From Acidimicrobiales bacterium (GTDB lineage Bacteria; Actinomycetota; Acidimicrobiia; Acidimicrobiales; Acidimicrobilacustridaceae): a stretch of DNA of 64,000 bases. The first letter of the stretch is position 1; each line of letters begins with the position of its first letter. The DNA lies in the NCBI GenBank assembly GCA_025456085.1, contig JALOLF010000012.1:1-64000 (forward strand), read 5' to 3'. Positions 24,762-34,683 of the stretch are shown piece by piece. The notes beneath the pieces are model-generated. The model saw nothing but the letters and a program-made list of their open reading frames with translations, did not search any database and had not been told where the DNA came from. A program made the translations under genes and the position numbers.

Positions 24762-26051
24762 TCAGACCCGAGGGCCGATGGTCGTGGCCCCCCGCAGGTA
24801 CGGCCACAGCACCTCGGGCAGGGCGATCGAGCCGTCGAGCTGACGGTGCGTCTCCACCAACGCCGCCCACACCCGGGGGACGGCCAGAGCCGAGCCGTTG
24901 AGCGTGTGCACGACCTCGGTGCCCTTCCCGCCGGTGGGCCGGTAGCGCACGTTCGCCCGGCGGGCCTGGTAGTCGCTGAACCACGACACCGACGACACCT
25001 CCAGCCACTGGTCGACACCGGGGGCGTAGACCTCGATGTCGAAGGTACGGGCGGCGGAGTTCCCGATGTCGCCGGTGCACAGGTCGACGATCCGGTAGAC
25101 GAGCCCCAACGCCGCGATCAGCCCCTCCGCCCGCGCCAGCAGTTCGGCGTGCAGATCCCGGGCCTGGTCGGGGGTCGCATAGGCGAGGATCTCGACCTTG
25201 TCGAACTCGTGGACCCGCAGCAGGCCGCGGGTGTCACGACCCGCGGAACCCGCCTCGCGGCGGAAGCACGGGGTGTAGGCCATCATCCGCATGGGCAGGT
25301 CGGCCTCGGCCAGGATCTCGCCGCGGGCCATCGAGGTCAGCGGCACCTCCGCCGTGGGGATCGCCCACAGGTCGTCGCGCTCGAGGTGGTACGCGTCGTC
25401 CTCGAACTTGGGCAGGTGACCCGTGCTGACCATCGTGTCGGTGAGCACCACGGTCGGCGGTCGGATCTCCTCGAAGGCGTCCGCGTTGCGGTCGAGGGCG
25501 GCCTGGCACAACGCCCGCGCCAACGTGGCCCCCTGCCGGCGGTACATGGTGAACATGGCACCGGAGAGCTTCACCGCCCGCTCCAGGTCGAGGATGCCCA
25601 GCTCGGCCCCGATGTCCCAGTGGGGGACGCGCTGGTGCTCACCGTAGGCGTCGGGGTCGTAGCCCTCGACGCGCACGACGACGTTGTCCTCGGGCCCGGT
25701 CCCGTCCGGACAGTCCTCGGCCGGGAGGTTGGGGATGCGCAGCAGCAGGTCCTTGAGCTCCCCACCCAACGCGTCGGCCTCGGCCGCGAGCTGCTGCTCC
25801 TGGCCGCCGAGGCTGCGGCTCTCCGTCTGCAGCGCCTCGGCTTCGTCGCCCCTGCCGACCCGACGCAGATCGCCGACCTCGCGCGACAGCCCCTTGACCC
25901 GGTTGCGCAGATCGTCGCGGCGGGCGATGAGCTCCCGCTGGCGCACGTCGAGCTCGCGGACCCGATCGAAGGCGGACAGGTCCTCGTGGCGCCGGGCCAG
26001 AGCGGCACGGACCGCGTCGGCGTCGGCTCTGATGCGGCGGATGTCGATCAC
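24762..26051 (-). CDS. serS: Seryl-tRNA synthetase
   Basis: This 429-residue class II synthetase has an N-terminal antiparallel coiled-coil arm (about 30-100) that holds the long variable arm of tRNA-Ser, then motif 2 (TPCFRREAGSAGRDTRGLLR) and motif 3 near the C-terminus (TLNGSALAVPRVWAALVET). GTG at 26051 is the start and lies 6 nt after a -10 TACGGT, so translation is probably leaderless. It is divergent from the ABC exporter genes and followed by the sdhC/sdhD-like genes. Confidence 0.97.
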   Translation of the reverse strand: MIDIRRIRADADAVRAALARRHEDLSAFDRVRELDVRQRELIARRDDLRNRVKGLSREVGDLRRVGRGDEAEALQTESRSLGGQEQQLAAEADALGGELKDLLLRIPNLPAEDCPDGTGPEDNVVVRVEGYDPDAYGEHQRVPHWDIGAELGILDLERAVKLSGAMFTMYRRQGATLARALCQAALDRNADAFEEIRPPTVVLTDTMVSTGHLPKFEDDAYHLERDDLWAIPTAEVPLTSMARGEILAEADLPMRMMAYTPCFRREAGSAGRDTRGLLRVHEFDKVEILAYATPDQARDLHAELLARAEGLIAALGLVYRIVDLCTGDIGNSAARTFDIEVYAPGVDQWLEVSSVSWFSDYQARRANVRYRPTGGKGTEVVHTLNGSALAVPRVWAALVETHRQLDGSIALPEVLWPYLRGATTIGPRV

Positions 26052-26057
26052 CTGCGA

Positions 26058-26063
26058 ACCGTA
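26058..26063 (-). promoter_or_regulatory. -10 box of serS (leaderless)
   Basis: TACGGT lies 6 nt before the GTG at 26051. Confidence 0.5.
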
Positions 26064-26153
26064 CCGCGCCGGTCGTGTTCCTCCGGCTGCGCGCCAGGGG
26101 CGACGACGCCGACCACGGGGGTGCCCGGGTTCCCGCCGTGAGCGGACGACCGG

Positions 26154-26159
26154 TAGCGT
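26154..26159 (+). promoter_or_regulatory. -10 box of ABC exporter operon (leaderless)
   Basis: TAGCGT lies 6 nt before the GTG at 26166, supporting that GTG as the first codon. Confidence 0.5.
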
Positions 26160-26165
26160 CCTGGC

Positions 26166-27187
<1,022 letters not shown>

Positions 27188-27191
<4 letters not shown>

Positions 27192-27916
27192 GGGCGCTGC
27201 GCGCCCAGCTGCGCGCCGAGCTCGTGCTGAGCCTGCGCCAGGGCGAACAGCTCCTGGTGAGCCTGGGCATCCCCTTCGGCCTGCTCGTGTTCTTCTCGCT
27301 CGTCGACGTGCTGCCCTTGCCCGACGGGGTGGACGACCCGGTGCAGTTCCTGGCTCCGGGCATCCTGGCTCTGGCCGTCATGTCGGTCGCCATGGTCAGC
27401 CTGGGCATCGGCACCGGGTTCGAGCGGGAGTACCGGGTGCTGAAGCGCCTGGGCTCGACGCCGCTGGGCCGTCCCCGCCTCGTCGCCGCCAAGATCGCCA
27501 TGGTGCTGGCGATCGAGGCGCTGCAGATCGCGATCCTGGTTCCAACGGCCCTCGCGCTCGGCTGGGACCCGTCGCCGACGACCCCGCTGGCCCTGGTGGG
27601 TGTCGTCGCGGGCACCGCGGCGTTCGCCGGCATCGGCCTGCTCATGGCGGGCAGCCTGCGTGGGCCGCTCACGCTGGCGCTCGCCAACGCCGTCTACCTG
27701 GTGCTCCTGCTGCTGGGCGACATGATCATCCCGCTCGAGGACCTGCCCGCCACCCTGGCGACGATCGCCGAGCTTTTGCCCGCCGCGGCGCTGTCGGAGG
27801 TGCTGCGAGGAGCGCTGACCGAGGGCCAGTCCGCCGGGGCTCAGGCCTGGCTGGTCCTGGTGGCCTGGGCGGTGGCGGCACCGGTCGCGGCGGCCTCCAC
27901 GTTCCGCTGGGACTGA
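27188..27916 (+). CDS. ABC-2 type transporter permease
   Basis: This 242-residue integral membrane protein has about six helices, with the ABC-2 pattern: a cytoplasmic N-terminus (LRAELVLSLRQGEQLLVSLG), the conserved FEREYRVLKRLGSTPLGRPRLVAAK loop between helices 2 and 3, and LADMIIP-like text (LGDMIIPLEDLP) near helix 5. It pairs with the ATPase encoded immediately upstream, coupled by ATGA. Its 3' end overlaps the convergent ctaG gene by 76 bp, which is long for this window but both C-termini look real. Confidence 0.9.
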
Positions 27917-28788
27917 GCGTCCGCCGCCGGTGCCGGGGCCGGGTCCTCCCCCGCGCCGATCCCGTCCTCGAGGCGCACGATGCGCGCCGGCGACGTGGTG
28001 CGCTCCTGGCCCAGGGCCCAGCGGAAGAACAGCACCACGATGATGCCCCACAGGTACATGCCGCCACCCACCTTCATGAACAGCCCCGCATACTGCTGGT
28101 CCTCGGTGACGGTCACCCCCCAGATCCGCTCGCTCGTGTCGTACACCGAGTAGACGGCCCGTTCGGCCAGGGTGAGCCACGCCCCCGGCACGGTCGGGAT
28201 CACCGACAGCAGGAACAGGTACACCATCTGCGCCGGCACCGAGATGCGCAGCTCGGGCCACGGGCCGCACACCGGCGTCCACACCAGGAACGCCGAGGCG
28301 ACGATCACGGTGTGCACGACGTAGTGGAAGGGCCCCACCTCCACGGAGGTGTTGACCACGACCGTCCAGTGGGTGGCGATGGTCAGGGCGTTGAACACGA
28401 TGGCCGCCACCACCGGGTGGGCGAGGCGGCGGAGCCACGGGTACAGCCCGCTCCCTGGGGGCACGACGAGGCGGGCCAGCCAGGTGGGGATGGCCAGCAG
28501 GAACAGCGGCGGCATGACGTAGGTGAGCAGGAAGTGCTGCACCATGTGCATGCTGTACAGGTACTGCTCGGCCAGGTCGTGCATGGGCCAGTCCGAGCCC
28601 AGCCACAGCACCAGCACGCCGGCGGTGAAGAAGGCCTTCTGGCGGAACGTCGCCACGGGCTCCCCGGGCTCGACGACCTTCGGCCCGATCACCCGCGTGG
28701 CGTACAGACCCAGCCCGACGACGCAGGCCACGAGCAGCCACACCTCGGGGTGGGCCTGCCAGCGCAGCGGGTCGGCCTGGGCGAGCAC
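27841..28788 (-). CDS. ctaG: Cytochrome c oxidase assembly protein CtaG (caa3 type)
   Basis: This 315-residue protein with about seven membrane helices belongs to the CtaG family of caa3 oxidases (not the Cox11-like CtaG), thought to deliver copper to the CuB site. Conserved segments include HDLAEQYLYSMHMVQHFLLTYV with its histidines, ATHWTVVVN, HYVVHTVIV and EDQQYAGLFMKVGGGMYLW. It is the last gene of the cta operon, 8 bp after ctaF. The start is GTG at 28788. The C-terminal Ala/Thr-rich tail overlaps the exporter permease gene on the other strand. Confidence 0.9.
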   Translation of the reverse strand: MLAQADPLRWQAHPEVWLLVACVVGLGLYATRVIGPKVVEPGEPVATFRQKAFFTAGVLVLWLGSDWPMHDLAEQYLYSMHMVQHFLLTYVMPPLFLLAIPTWLARLVVPPGSGLYPWLRRLAHPVVAAIVFNALTIATHWTVVVNTSVEVGPFHYVVHTVIVASAFLVWTPVCGPWPELRISVPAQMVYLFLLSVIPTVPGAWLTLAERAVYSVYDTSERIWGVTVTEDQQYAGLFMKVGGGMYLWGIIVVLFFRWALGQERTTSPARIVRLEDGIGAGEDPAPAPAADAQSQRNVEAAATGAATAQATRTSQA

Positions 28789-28795
28789 GATCAGC

Positions 28796-29176
28796 TCACA
28801 ACGGCGACATGTGGCCGCCGCTGTCGAAGATGCGGAACGCCAGCAGCACAGCGATGTAGACGAGCAGGGCGAGGGCCAGACCGGAGTAGAAGATCCCGCT
28901 CAGCAGCTTCTTGTCGAAGCGCAGGTGCATGAAGAACCCGGCGACCATCCAGAACTTGACCGCCATGAGCAGCATGAGCACGGAGATCACACCGAAGTTC
29001 TCGTGGTCGCCCCAGCCCCAGCCCCACAGGACGAAGTCCTCGGCGAAGTAGGTCGCGACCTCGATGGCGGTCAGCGCGGCCAGCACCAGGGCCACGATGA
29101 CGTAGAGCTTCTCGCGCTCGACGTCGTCGTGCGGCGGCGCGGCGTCGGTGGCGTTGTCGGCGGTGAGCGTGGACAT
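28796..29176 (-). CDS. ctaF: Cytochrome c oxidase subunit IV (prokaryotic type)
   Basis: This 126-residue small subunit of the terminal oxidase has three hydrophobic helices, with LYVIVALVLAALTAIEVATYF, then LMLLMAVKFWMVAGFFMHLRFD, a hallmark of this subunit, and a final LALALLVYIAVLLAFRI. It stabilises the CuB centre in related oxidases. An AGGAGC ribosome site precedes the ATG. It lies between ctaE and ctaG in the same direction. Confidence 0.9.
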   Translation of the reverse strand: MSTLTADNATDAAPPHDDVEREKLYVIVALVLAALTAIEVATYFAEDFVLWGWGWGDHENFGVISVLMLLMAVKFWMVAGFFMHLRFDKKLLSGIFYSGLALALLVYIAVLLAFRIFDSGGHMSPL

Positions 29177-29187
29177 CGGCGCTGCTC

Positions 29188-29832
29188 CTAGGAAGCCACG
29201 GGGATGAGGTAGACGATGGCGAAGATCACGATCCAGACCACGTCGACGAAGTGCCAGTAGAGGCCCACCGTCTCGACGGCCTCGGCGCGCTCCTGGTTCA
29301 GCATCCCGCGGAACGAGAACCACACCAGCGACAGCAACATGATGATGCCCGCCGTGACGTGCACACCGTGGAAGCCGGTGAGCGTGTAGAAGGCCGAGCT
29401 GAACCGGTTGGTGGTGTAGCCCAGGCCCTCCTCGTAGAAGGCGTTGAACTCGTAGATCTGGCCCGAGATGAAGATGGCACCCAGGCCTGCGGTGGCGGCG
29501 AGCCAGATGCGGTTGCCCCGCAGGTCGCCCTTCTCGATGGCGGCGACGGCCAGCACCATGGTGAGCGAGCTCATCAGCAGCACGAACGAGCTCACCGAGG
29601 TGAAGGGGATGTCGAACAGGTCCGTTCCGGGGCCGGTCCCCGGCAGGGGATCCTTGTAGAGCAGGAAGGTCGTGATCAGCCCGCCGAAGAGCAGGCAGTC
29701 CGAGCCCAGGAAGAGCCACATCGCCAGCTTGGTGTTGGAGATGCCGGTGTTCGTCGGGTACCCCGGGCCGCCGTGGGCGACGTCGAGGTCGGGCATGGGG
29801 GCGAACAGGTCCGGCGCCGTCGAGCTAGCCAA
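29188..29832 (-). CDS. ctaE: Cytochrome c oxidase subunit III
   Basis: This 214-residue subunit has about five membrane helices with the subunit III patterns KLAMWLFLGSDCLLFGGLI, FNAFYEEG, LTGFHGVHVTAG and YWHFVDVVWIVIF with conserved His and Glu. The start is probably TTG at 29832: a perfect AAGGAGG lies 9 nt upstream, inside the end of ctaD, and the first codons overlap the ctaD stop. ATG at 29796 is the alternative but has no ribosome site. It partners the active subunit I encoded upstream. Confidence 0.92.
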   Translation of the reverse strand: MASSTAPDLFAPMPDLDVAHGGPGYPTNTGISNTKLAMWLFLGSDCLLFGGLITTFLLYKDPLPGTGPGTDLFDIPFTSVSSFVLLMSSLTMVLAVAAIEKGDLRGNRIWLAATAGLGAIFISGQIYEFNAFYEEGLGYTTNRFSSAFYTLTGFHGVHVTAGIIMLLSLVWFSFRGMLNQERAEAVETVGLYWHFVDVVWIVIFAIVYLIPVAS

Positions 29833-31849
29833 CGGTCTCGACCTCCTTGTCACGCGTGGGGAGGGGCTCGGCACCGGGTTCGATCTCCCGGTCACCGGTG
29901 GGGAGCTCTTCCGGCTCGTGGTCGTGGCCGTGCGCCCGCTCCGGGTCGTCCGGCGGCTCGAGGAGCCAGCCGTAGATGCCCACGATGATGACCAGACCGC
30001 CCAGGAGAGCCAGCCACAGGCTGTAGATGAGGCCGTAGCCGAGGAAGGGCAGGCCGATGGCGATCACCAGTGGCCAGTACGAGGGCGAGGGCAGGTGCAC
30101 ATCGGTGGCGTCACCGGCCTGCACGAGATCCTCGGTCTTGGCGATCCGCACCAGGCGGCCGTCCTCGGTCTCGCCGTACTTGCGGTACCAGAAGTCGTCC
30201 ACGTGGGTGATCGTGGGGATCGGCTCGTAGTTGTAGGCCGGCGGCGGCGACTGGATCATCCACTCGATGGTGCGCGCGTCCCACGGGTCGGGCCCGGGGG
30301 GCGGGAGGTCCTTCGCCTTCTTCTTGCTCCAGAAGATGTTGAAGATGAACATCGCCACGCTGGTGGCGAGGGTGAAGGCCCCGATGGTGGCGATCTTGTT
30401 CCAGAGCTCGAAGCCGTAGCCGGCGTCGTAGGTGTAGATGCGCCGGCTCATGCCCTGCAGGCCCAGGATGTGCATCGGGCCGAACGTGAGGTTGAACCCG
30501 AGCAGCATGACCCAGAAGTTCCACTTGCCCAGCGACTCGTTCAGCCGGTAGCCGAAGACCTTGGGCCAGTAGAAGTAGAAGCCGCCCATGAAGCCGAAGA
30601 AGGCACCGCCGAACAGCACGTAGTGGAAGTGGGCGACGATGTAGTACGTGTCGGTCTGCTGGGTGTCGGCCGGCGCGATGGCGTGGCTCACACCGGACAG
30701 GCCACCGATGGTGAACATCGTGATCAGGCCGATGGAGAACAGCATCGGCGTGTCGAAGCGCAACCTGCCACCCCACATGGTGGCGGTCCAGTTGAGGATC
30801 TTCACGCCGGTGGGCACGGCGATGAACATCGTGGTCAGCGAGAACACGGTCACCGACACCGGACCGATGCCCGACACGAACATGTGGTGGGCCCACACGC
30901 CCCAGCCCATGAAGCCGATGGCCACGCCCGAGAACACGATGAACGGGTAGCCGAAGATCGGCTTGCGGCTGAACACCGGGAGCATGTCCGACACCAGGCC
31001 GAAGGAGGGCAGGATCATCAGGTACACCTCGGGGTGCCCGAAGATCCAGAAGAGGTGCTCCCACAGCAGCGGACTGCCGCCCTGGGAGACGTCGAAGAAG
31101 TTGGCGTCGAAGAGCCGGTCGAACATGAGCAGGAACAGCGCCACGGTGATGACCGGGAGGGCGAACACCAGCAGGAACTGGGTCACCAGGGTCATCCAGG
31201 TGAAGATGGGCATCTTCATGAGCGTCATGCCCGGGGCCCGCATGTTCAGCACCGTGACGATCAGGTTGATCGAGCCCACGGTCGAGGCGATGCCGGTCAT
31301 GATCAGGCCGAGCACCCAGAAGTCGATGCCGTGGGTGGGCGAGAACTGCACGCCGTTGTTGGGTGCGTACATGAACCAGCCACCGTCGGCGCCACCGCCG
31401 AGCAACCAGCTCGAGTTCAGGAAGATCCCGCCGGCGAGGAAGCACCAGTAGCTGAGGGCGTTCATGCGGGGGAACGCCACGTCGCGGGCGCCGATCTGCA
31501 GCGGGATCAGGTAGTTGGCGAAGGCGGCACCGATCGGCATCACCACGAGGAACACCATGGTGGTGCCGTGCATGGTGAAGACCTCGTTGTAGTTCTCCGC
31601 GCTCAGCAGCGTGGAGCGGGGCGCCCACAGCTGGGCGCGGATCAACAGGGCCTCGAGGCCGCCGACGATCAGGAAGAAGATGGCTGTCGCCCCGTAGAGG
31701 ATGCCGATCTTCTTGTGGTCGACCGTGGAGATCCACGACCGCCAGCCGGTGGCGGTCCGCGGCCGGGTGAAGACCCCCAGCGGCGAGTCGTTCGCCGCCG
31801 CTGGTTCGCCGGACGGCAGTGCGAGCGGTTCGGCTTCGGTCAGCGCCAT
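29825..31849 (-). CDS. ctaD: Cytochrome c oxidase subunit I (catalytic, haem-copper)
   Basis: This 674-residue type A haem-copper oxidase subunit reduces O2 to water and pumps protons. All metal ligands are present: His94 (MHGTT) and His409 for haem a, His272 of GHPEVY and His321/His322 for CuB, and His407 for haem a3 in VAHFHYV. Tyr276 of HPEVY is the cross-linked residue and Glu274 the proton-channel Glu. It is about 100 residues longer than usual; the extra C-terminus has two helices (YWPLVIAIGLPFLGYGL and a second) and a His/Asp/Glu-rich tail with HGHDHEPEE. Confidence 0.97.
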   Translation of the reverse strand: MALTEAEPLALPSGEPAAANDSPLGVFTRPRTATGWRSWISTVDHKKIGILYGATAIFFLIVGGLEALLIRAQLWAPRSTLLSAENYNEVFTMHGTTMVFLVVMPIGAAFANYLIPLQIGARDVAFPRMNALSYWCFLAGGIFLNSSWLLGGGADGGWFMYAPNNGVQFSPTHGIDFWVLGLIMTGIASTVGSINLIVTVLNMRAPGMTLMKMPIFTWMTLVTQFLLVFALPVITVALFLLMFDRLFDANFFDVSQGGSPLLWEHLFWIFGHPEVYLMILPSFGLVSDMLPVFSRKPIFGYPFIVFSGVAIGFMGWGVWAHHMFVSGIGPVSVTVFSLTTMFIAVPTGVKILNWTATMWGGRLRFDTPMLFSIGLITMFTIGGLSGVSHAIAPADTQQTDTYYIVAHFHYVLFGGAFFGFMGGFYFYWPKVFGYRLNESLGKWNFWVMLLGFNLTFGPMHILGLQGMSRRIYTYDAGYGFELWNKIATIGAFTLATSVAMFIFNIFWSKKKAKDLPPPGPDPWDARTIEWMIQSPPPAYNYEPIPTITHVDDFWYRKYGETEDGRLVRIAKTEDLVQAGDATDVHLPSPSYWPLVIAIGLPFLGYGLIYSLWLALLGGLVIIVGIYGWLLEPPDDPERAHGHDHEPEELPTGDREIEPGAEPLPTRDKEVETVG

Positions 31850-31907
31850 GGTGCGTGCTCCGGGGTGATCGTCGAGAGGGAGGTTCGGGTCGGCGTCACG
31901 GATGTGC

Positions 31908-33161
31908 TCACTTCAGGGAGTTCAGGTAGGCGACCAGGGCGTCGATCTGGTCCTCGCCGAGGCCCAGGTTGGGCATGCCACGGCCGTCGTCGGCCGCCAT
32001 CGGCTTCATGACCGTCGGGTCGCGCAGCCAGTCTTCCAGATCCACGTTGTAGGCCGGGTTGGCCGGGTTGCCGGGCAGTGCCTCGTCCTCGGGGTCGCCG
32101 CAGTTCTGAGCCACGTTCTCGCCGGCTCGACAGGCGGCGACCTCCTCGGGCGTGGCGCCCGGCTTGTCCGGGTAGTGGCTGTTGAAGATCGAACCGGCGA
32201 AGGTGCCACGGCTCGAGAAGTGCGTCAGGTCCGGGGCGATGCCCGACACCAACAGGCTCTCCACGCCGGACTCCGGGTCCGCGACCTTCTCGTCGTTGAC
32301 CCCCCGGATGAGGTGGCAGGACGAGCACAGCTGGTTCAGGTACACGTCCTTGCCCTCGGCTGCGAGGGAGCCTTCCTCGGGCTCGACGGCCGGCTCGAGC
32401 TGGTTGGCCAGCCAGGCGTTGTACTCCGCCCGGGGAAGGGCCCGCACCAGCATGCGCATGTTGGCGTGGGACAAGCCGCAGAACTCGGTGCACTGCCCGC
32501 GGTAGACGCCGGGCTCGTCGGCCTGGATCTTCCAGAAGTTCCGCATCCCGGGCACGGCGTCCTTCTTGCCGTTCAGTTCGGGGATCCAGTAGCTGTGGAT
32601 GACGTCGTTGCCGGTGGTGTAGATCTCCACCACCGTGTCCTCGGGGATCACCAGCTCCGTGGCGGTGATCAGGTCGTTCTCGGGGTCGTCGTAGACGCCG
32701 TCGTCGTTGAGGTCGTAGCGGAAGGCCCACCACCACTGCTGGCCCTCGACCTGCACCTTCATGGCGTCGGGCTCGCGGGCCTCGAGGTCGGCGATGGTGG
32801 CCACGGTCAGCACGGCGACCACCAGCAGGATGGCGGCGGGAGCGAGGGTCCAACCGATCTCCAGCACGGTGTTGCCGTGCAGTTGCGCGGGGATCTCGTC
32901 CTCGTCGGGGCGCTCCCGGAACCGGAAGGCGATGTAGAGCACGGCCCCCATGACCAGCACCAGGATCACCCCGGCGATGATGAACACCGGACTCACCAGG
33001 TTCTGGATGGTCTGGGCGTACTGGCCCCGCGGGGAGAGGGTGGTGAGGGGTTTGCCGTCGTTGTCGAAGATCGACGCCCACACCTGGGACACGACAAGGG
33101 CGGTGATCACCAGGACGACGAAGCCGCCGAATAGGGACCGCAAGCGGTGCTTGCCTTTCAC
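31908..33161 (-). CDS. ctaC: Cytochrome c oxidase subunit II with fused cytochrome c (caa3)
   Basis: This 417-residue subunit has two N-terminal membrane helices and a cupredoxin domain with the CuA site GQCTEFCGLSHANM (plus an upstream His in VIHSYWIPEL). A C-terminal cytochrome c follows, with CSSCH (Cys279, Cys282, His283) and a distal Met in the region GRGMPNLG. The fusion makes this a caa3 oxidase. The stretch between the haem motif and the distal Met is long and Cys-containing. GTG at 33161 has a strong AGGAGAG ribosome site. Electrons enter from the quinol-cytochrome c reductase, which is not in the window. Confidence 0.95.
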   Translation of the reverse strand: MKGKHRLRSLFGGFVVLVITALVVSQVWASIFDNDGKPLTTLSPRGQYAQTIQNLVSPVFIIAGVILVLVMGAVLYIAFRFRERPDEDEIPAQLHGNTVLEIGWTLAPAAILLVVAVLTVATIADLEAREPDAMKVQVEGQQWWWAFRYDLNDDGVYDDPENDLITATELVIPEDTVVEIYTTGNDVIHSYWIPELNGKKDAVPGMRNFWKIQADEPGVYRGQCTEFCGLSHANMRMLVRALPRAEYNAWLANQLEPAVEPEEGSLAAEGKDVYLNQLCSSCHLIRGVNDEKVADPESGVESLLVSGIAPDLTHFSSRGTFAGSIFNSHYPDKPGATPEEVAACRAGENVAQNCGDPEDEALPGNPANPAYNVDLEDWLRDPTVMKPMAADDGRGMPNLGLGEDQIDALVAYLNSLK

Positions 33162-33244
33162 TTCTCGCTCTCCTCAACCGTCGCGGGGACTCGGGATCGG
33201 GGATGGCCTCGACGGCCGGGATGATTGCTCACGCGTGCTCGCTG

Positions 33245-34081
33245 CTACTCGCTGTGCTCGGTGTCGGCGCCGTGCTTCTCGAAGTCTCGAGCGCCCTCGG
33301 ACAACCCGAACACGCCGGCGGCGAAGACCAGGACGACGCCCACCACCGCCAGCACCACGATCACGTTCTTGCTGACCTTGGGCAGCAGCGCCAGCGCCGC
33401 CATCACCAGGAACAGCAGCAGTGCCGCGATGCCGAAGATGGCCGTCGAGGCGTCCTTGTTCACGGCCAGCAGGAGCCGGGAGATGCCGTAGCCGAAGGCG
33501 ACGACGCCCACGACGGCCAGCACCGGCACCCGCACCGGGTCGATGAACTTGTGGTAGATCTCGAGGTTGGTCGTGTCGTCGCCCGTCGAGCTCTCGGCCC
33601 AGGCACGCAGCGCCCAGAGGAGCAGGGCGATGACCACTGCGACGATGCCGCCCCGGAAGAAGGCCTGGTTCGTGCCCGCGTCCGATCCGGCCAGCCCGAC
33701 GGCGACGGCGGCCAGCCCGAGAGCGCCGATCAGCGGGGCGTAGCTCGAACCGGCCGGCGGCCGGGTGCGCGGCACGCGCTCCACCTGCACCAGGGAGGCC
33801 TGGGCGTCGGGATCGGCGTCGCGGCTGGCGATGAGCACACCGGCCAGGCCGGCGGCGACGACAGCCACGCTGAGCAGCAGCACGTAGGTGAGGTGACTGC
33901 CGACGGAGCCCTTCCAGCCGAGGCTGATCGGGCCGAGCACCAGGTCGAGGACGCCGACGTCGTCGAGCGACTGCTCGTCGAGCGTGGTGGAGATGGCGGT
34001 GACCAGCGCGAACACCAGCGACCAGATGGCGAGACCCGTATAGAAGCGGAACGCCGGGGTGAACAAGCGGGAGCGGAACAT
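33245..34081 (-). CDS. Unrecognised multispan membrane protein in cta operon
   Basis: This 278-residue protein has seven or so predicted hydrophobic helices separated by short polar loops, beginning MFRSRLFTPAFRFYTGLAIW. There are no Cys residues and no metal motif. The only His are in EIYHKFIDP, GSHLTYVL and the acidic tail EKHGADTEHSE. I do not recognise the family. It lies 5 bp downstream of a subunit III paralogue and 83 bp upstream of ctaC, so it belongs to the same transcript. A structural or assembly role for the neighbouring subunit I-like protein is inference. Confidence 0.8.
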   Translation of the reverse strand: MFRSRLFTPAFRFYTGLAIWSLVFALVTAISTTLDEQSLDDVGVLDLVLGPISLGWKGSVGSHLTYVLLLSVAVVAAGLAGVLIASRDADPDAQASLVQVERVPRTRPPAGSSYAPLIGALGLAAVAVGLAGSDAGTNQAFFRGGIVAVVIALLLWALRAWAESSTGDDTTNLEIYHKFIDPVRVPVLAVVGVVAFGYGISRLLLAVNKDASTAIFGIAALLLFLVMAALALLPKVSKNVIVVLAVVGVVLVFAAGVFGLSEGARDFEKHGADTEHSE

Positions 34082-34086
34082 GGGGC

Positions 34087-34683
34087 CTACTTCGTGACGA
34101 AGATCGAGATCCAGATCAGCGCGTAGAGCGCAACCATGGTGTGCCAGTAGAGGGCGGCGGCCGAGATCCCGTCGTGCTGGCGGCTGGTGAACTGCCCGCC
34201 CAGGGCACGGAAGGAGATGACAGCCAGATAGGTCATGGCAGCGAGGAGCATCACCAGATGCGCTCCGCTGACGGTGTAGAGGAGCACGGCCTGGGAGGTC
34301 TCGGCCGGCAGTGCCATCTTGTTGTAGAAGAAGTACATCAGGTTCACGGTGGCGAACCCGAGCAGGAAGGTCAGGCCGATCGCCAGGTAGGTGTGGACCC
34401 GGTCGTTGCGGCCGATGGCGTCGACGGCCCACTGCACCAGCGCAGAGGACATCAGCAGCGTGAACAGCGCCATCGTGGGCTGGGTGAGCGGGATGACCGT
34501 GCCCTCGGGCAGCCAGGTCCCGCCCCCGGCGAGGACCGCGCCTCGCTGGGCCAGGTAGATCCCCAGCACGCCGAGGATGCCCAGCGCCGAGGCGGCGGCG
34601 GCGAAGGCGGTGCCGATGAGGGCGACCCGGGGTCGGGCGACGGGTGCGGCGGGGGCCTCACCCGGCAACAGGGCGACAGCCAT
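34087..34683 (-). CDS. Second cytochrome c oxidase subunit III paralogue
   Basis: This 198-residue protein has about five hydrophobic helices and the subunit III end (SGAHLVMLLAAMTYL, ALYWHTMVALYALIWISIF). It is diverged: the acidic residue in the first helix pair that shapes the proton-uptake region in subunit III is not obvious, and the N-terminal ALLPGEAPAAPVARPRV is new. The start ATG overlaps the stop of the subunit I-like gene (TGATG). It is paired with that paralogue, not with ctaD. Confidence 0.82.
   Translation of the reverse strand: MAVALLPGEAPAAPVARPRVALIGTAFAAAASALGILGVLGIYLAQRGAVLAGGGTWLPEGTVIPLTQPTMALFTLLMSSALVQWAVDAIGRNDRVHTYLAIGLTFLLGFATVNLMYFFYNKMALPAETSQAVLLYTVSGAHLVMLLAAMTYLAVISFRALGGQFTSRQHDGISAAALYWHTMVALYALIWISIFVTK

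Noticed and set aside
29672-32011. Plus-strand open frame of 779 codons opposite ctaD/ctaE
   Set aside because: Its product is His/Gly/Glu-rich without homology, and the opposite strand carries a fully conserved cytochrome oxidase. It is an antisense shadow of high GC.
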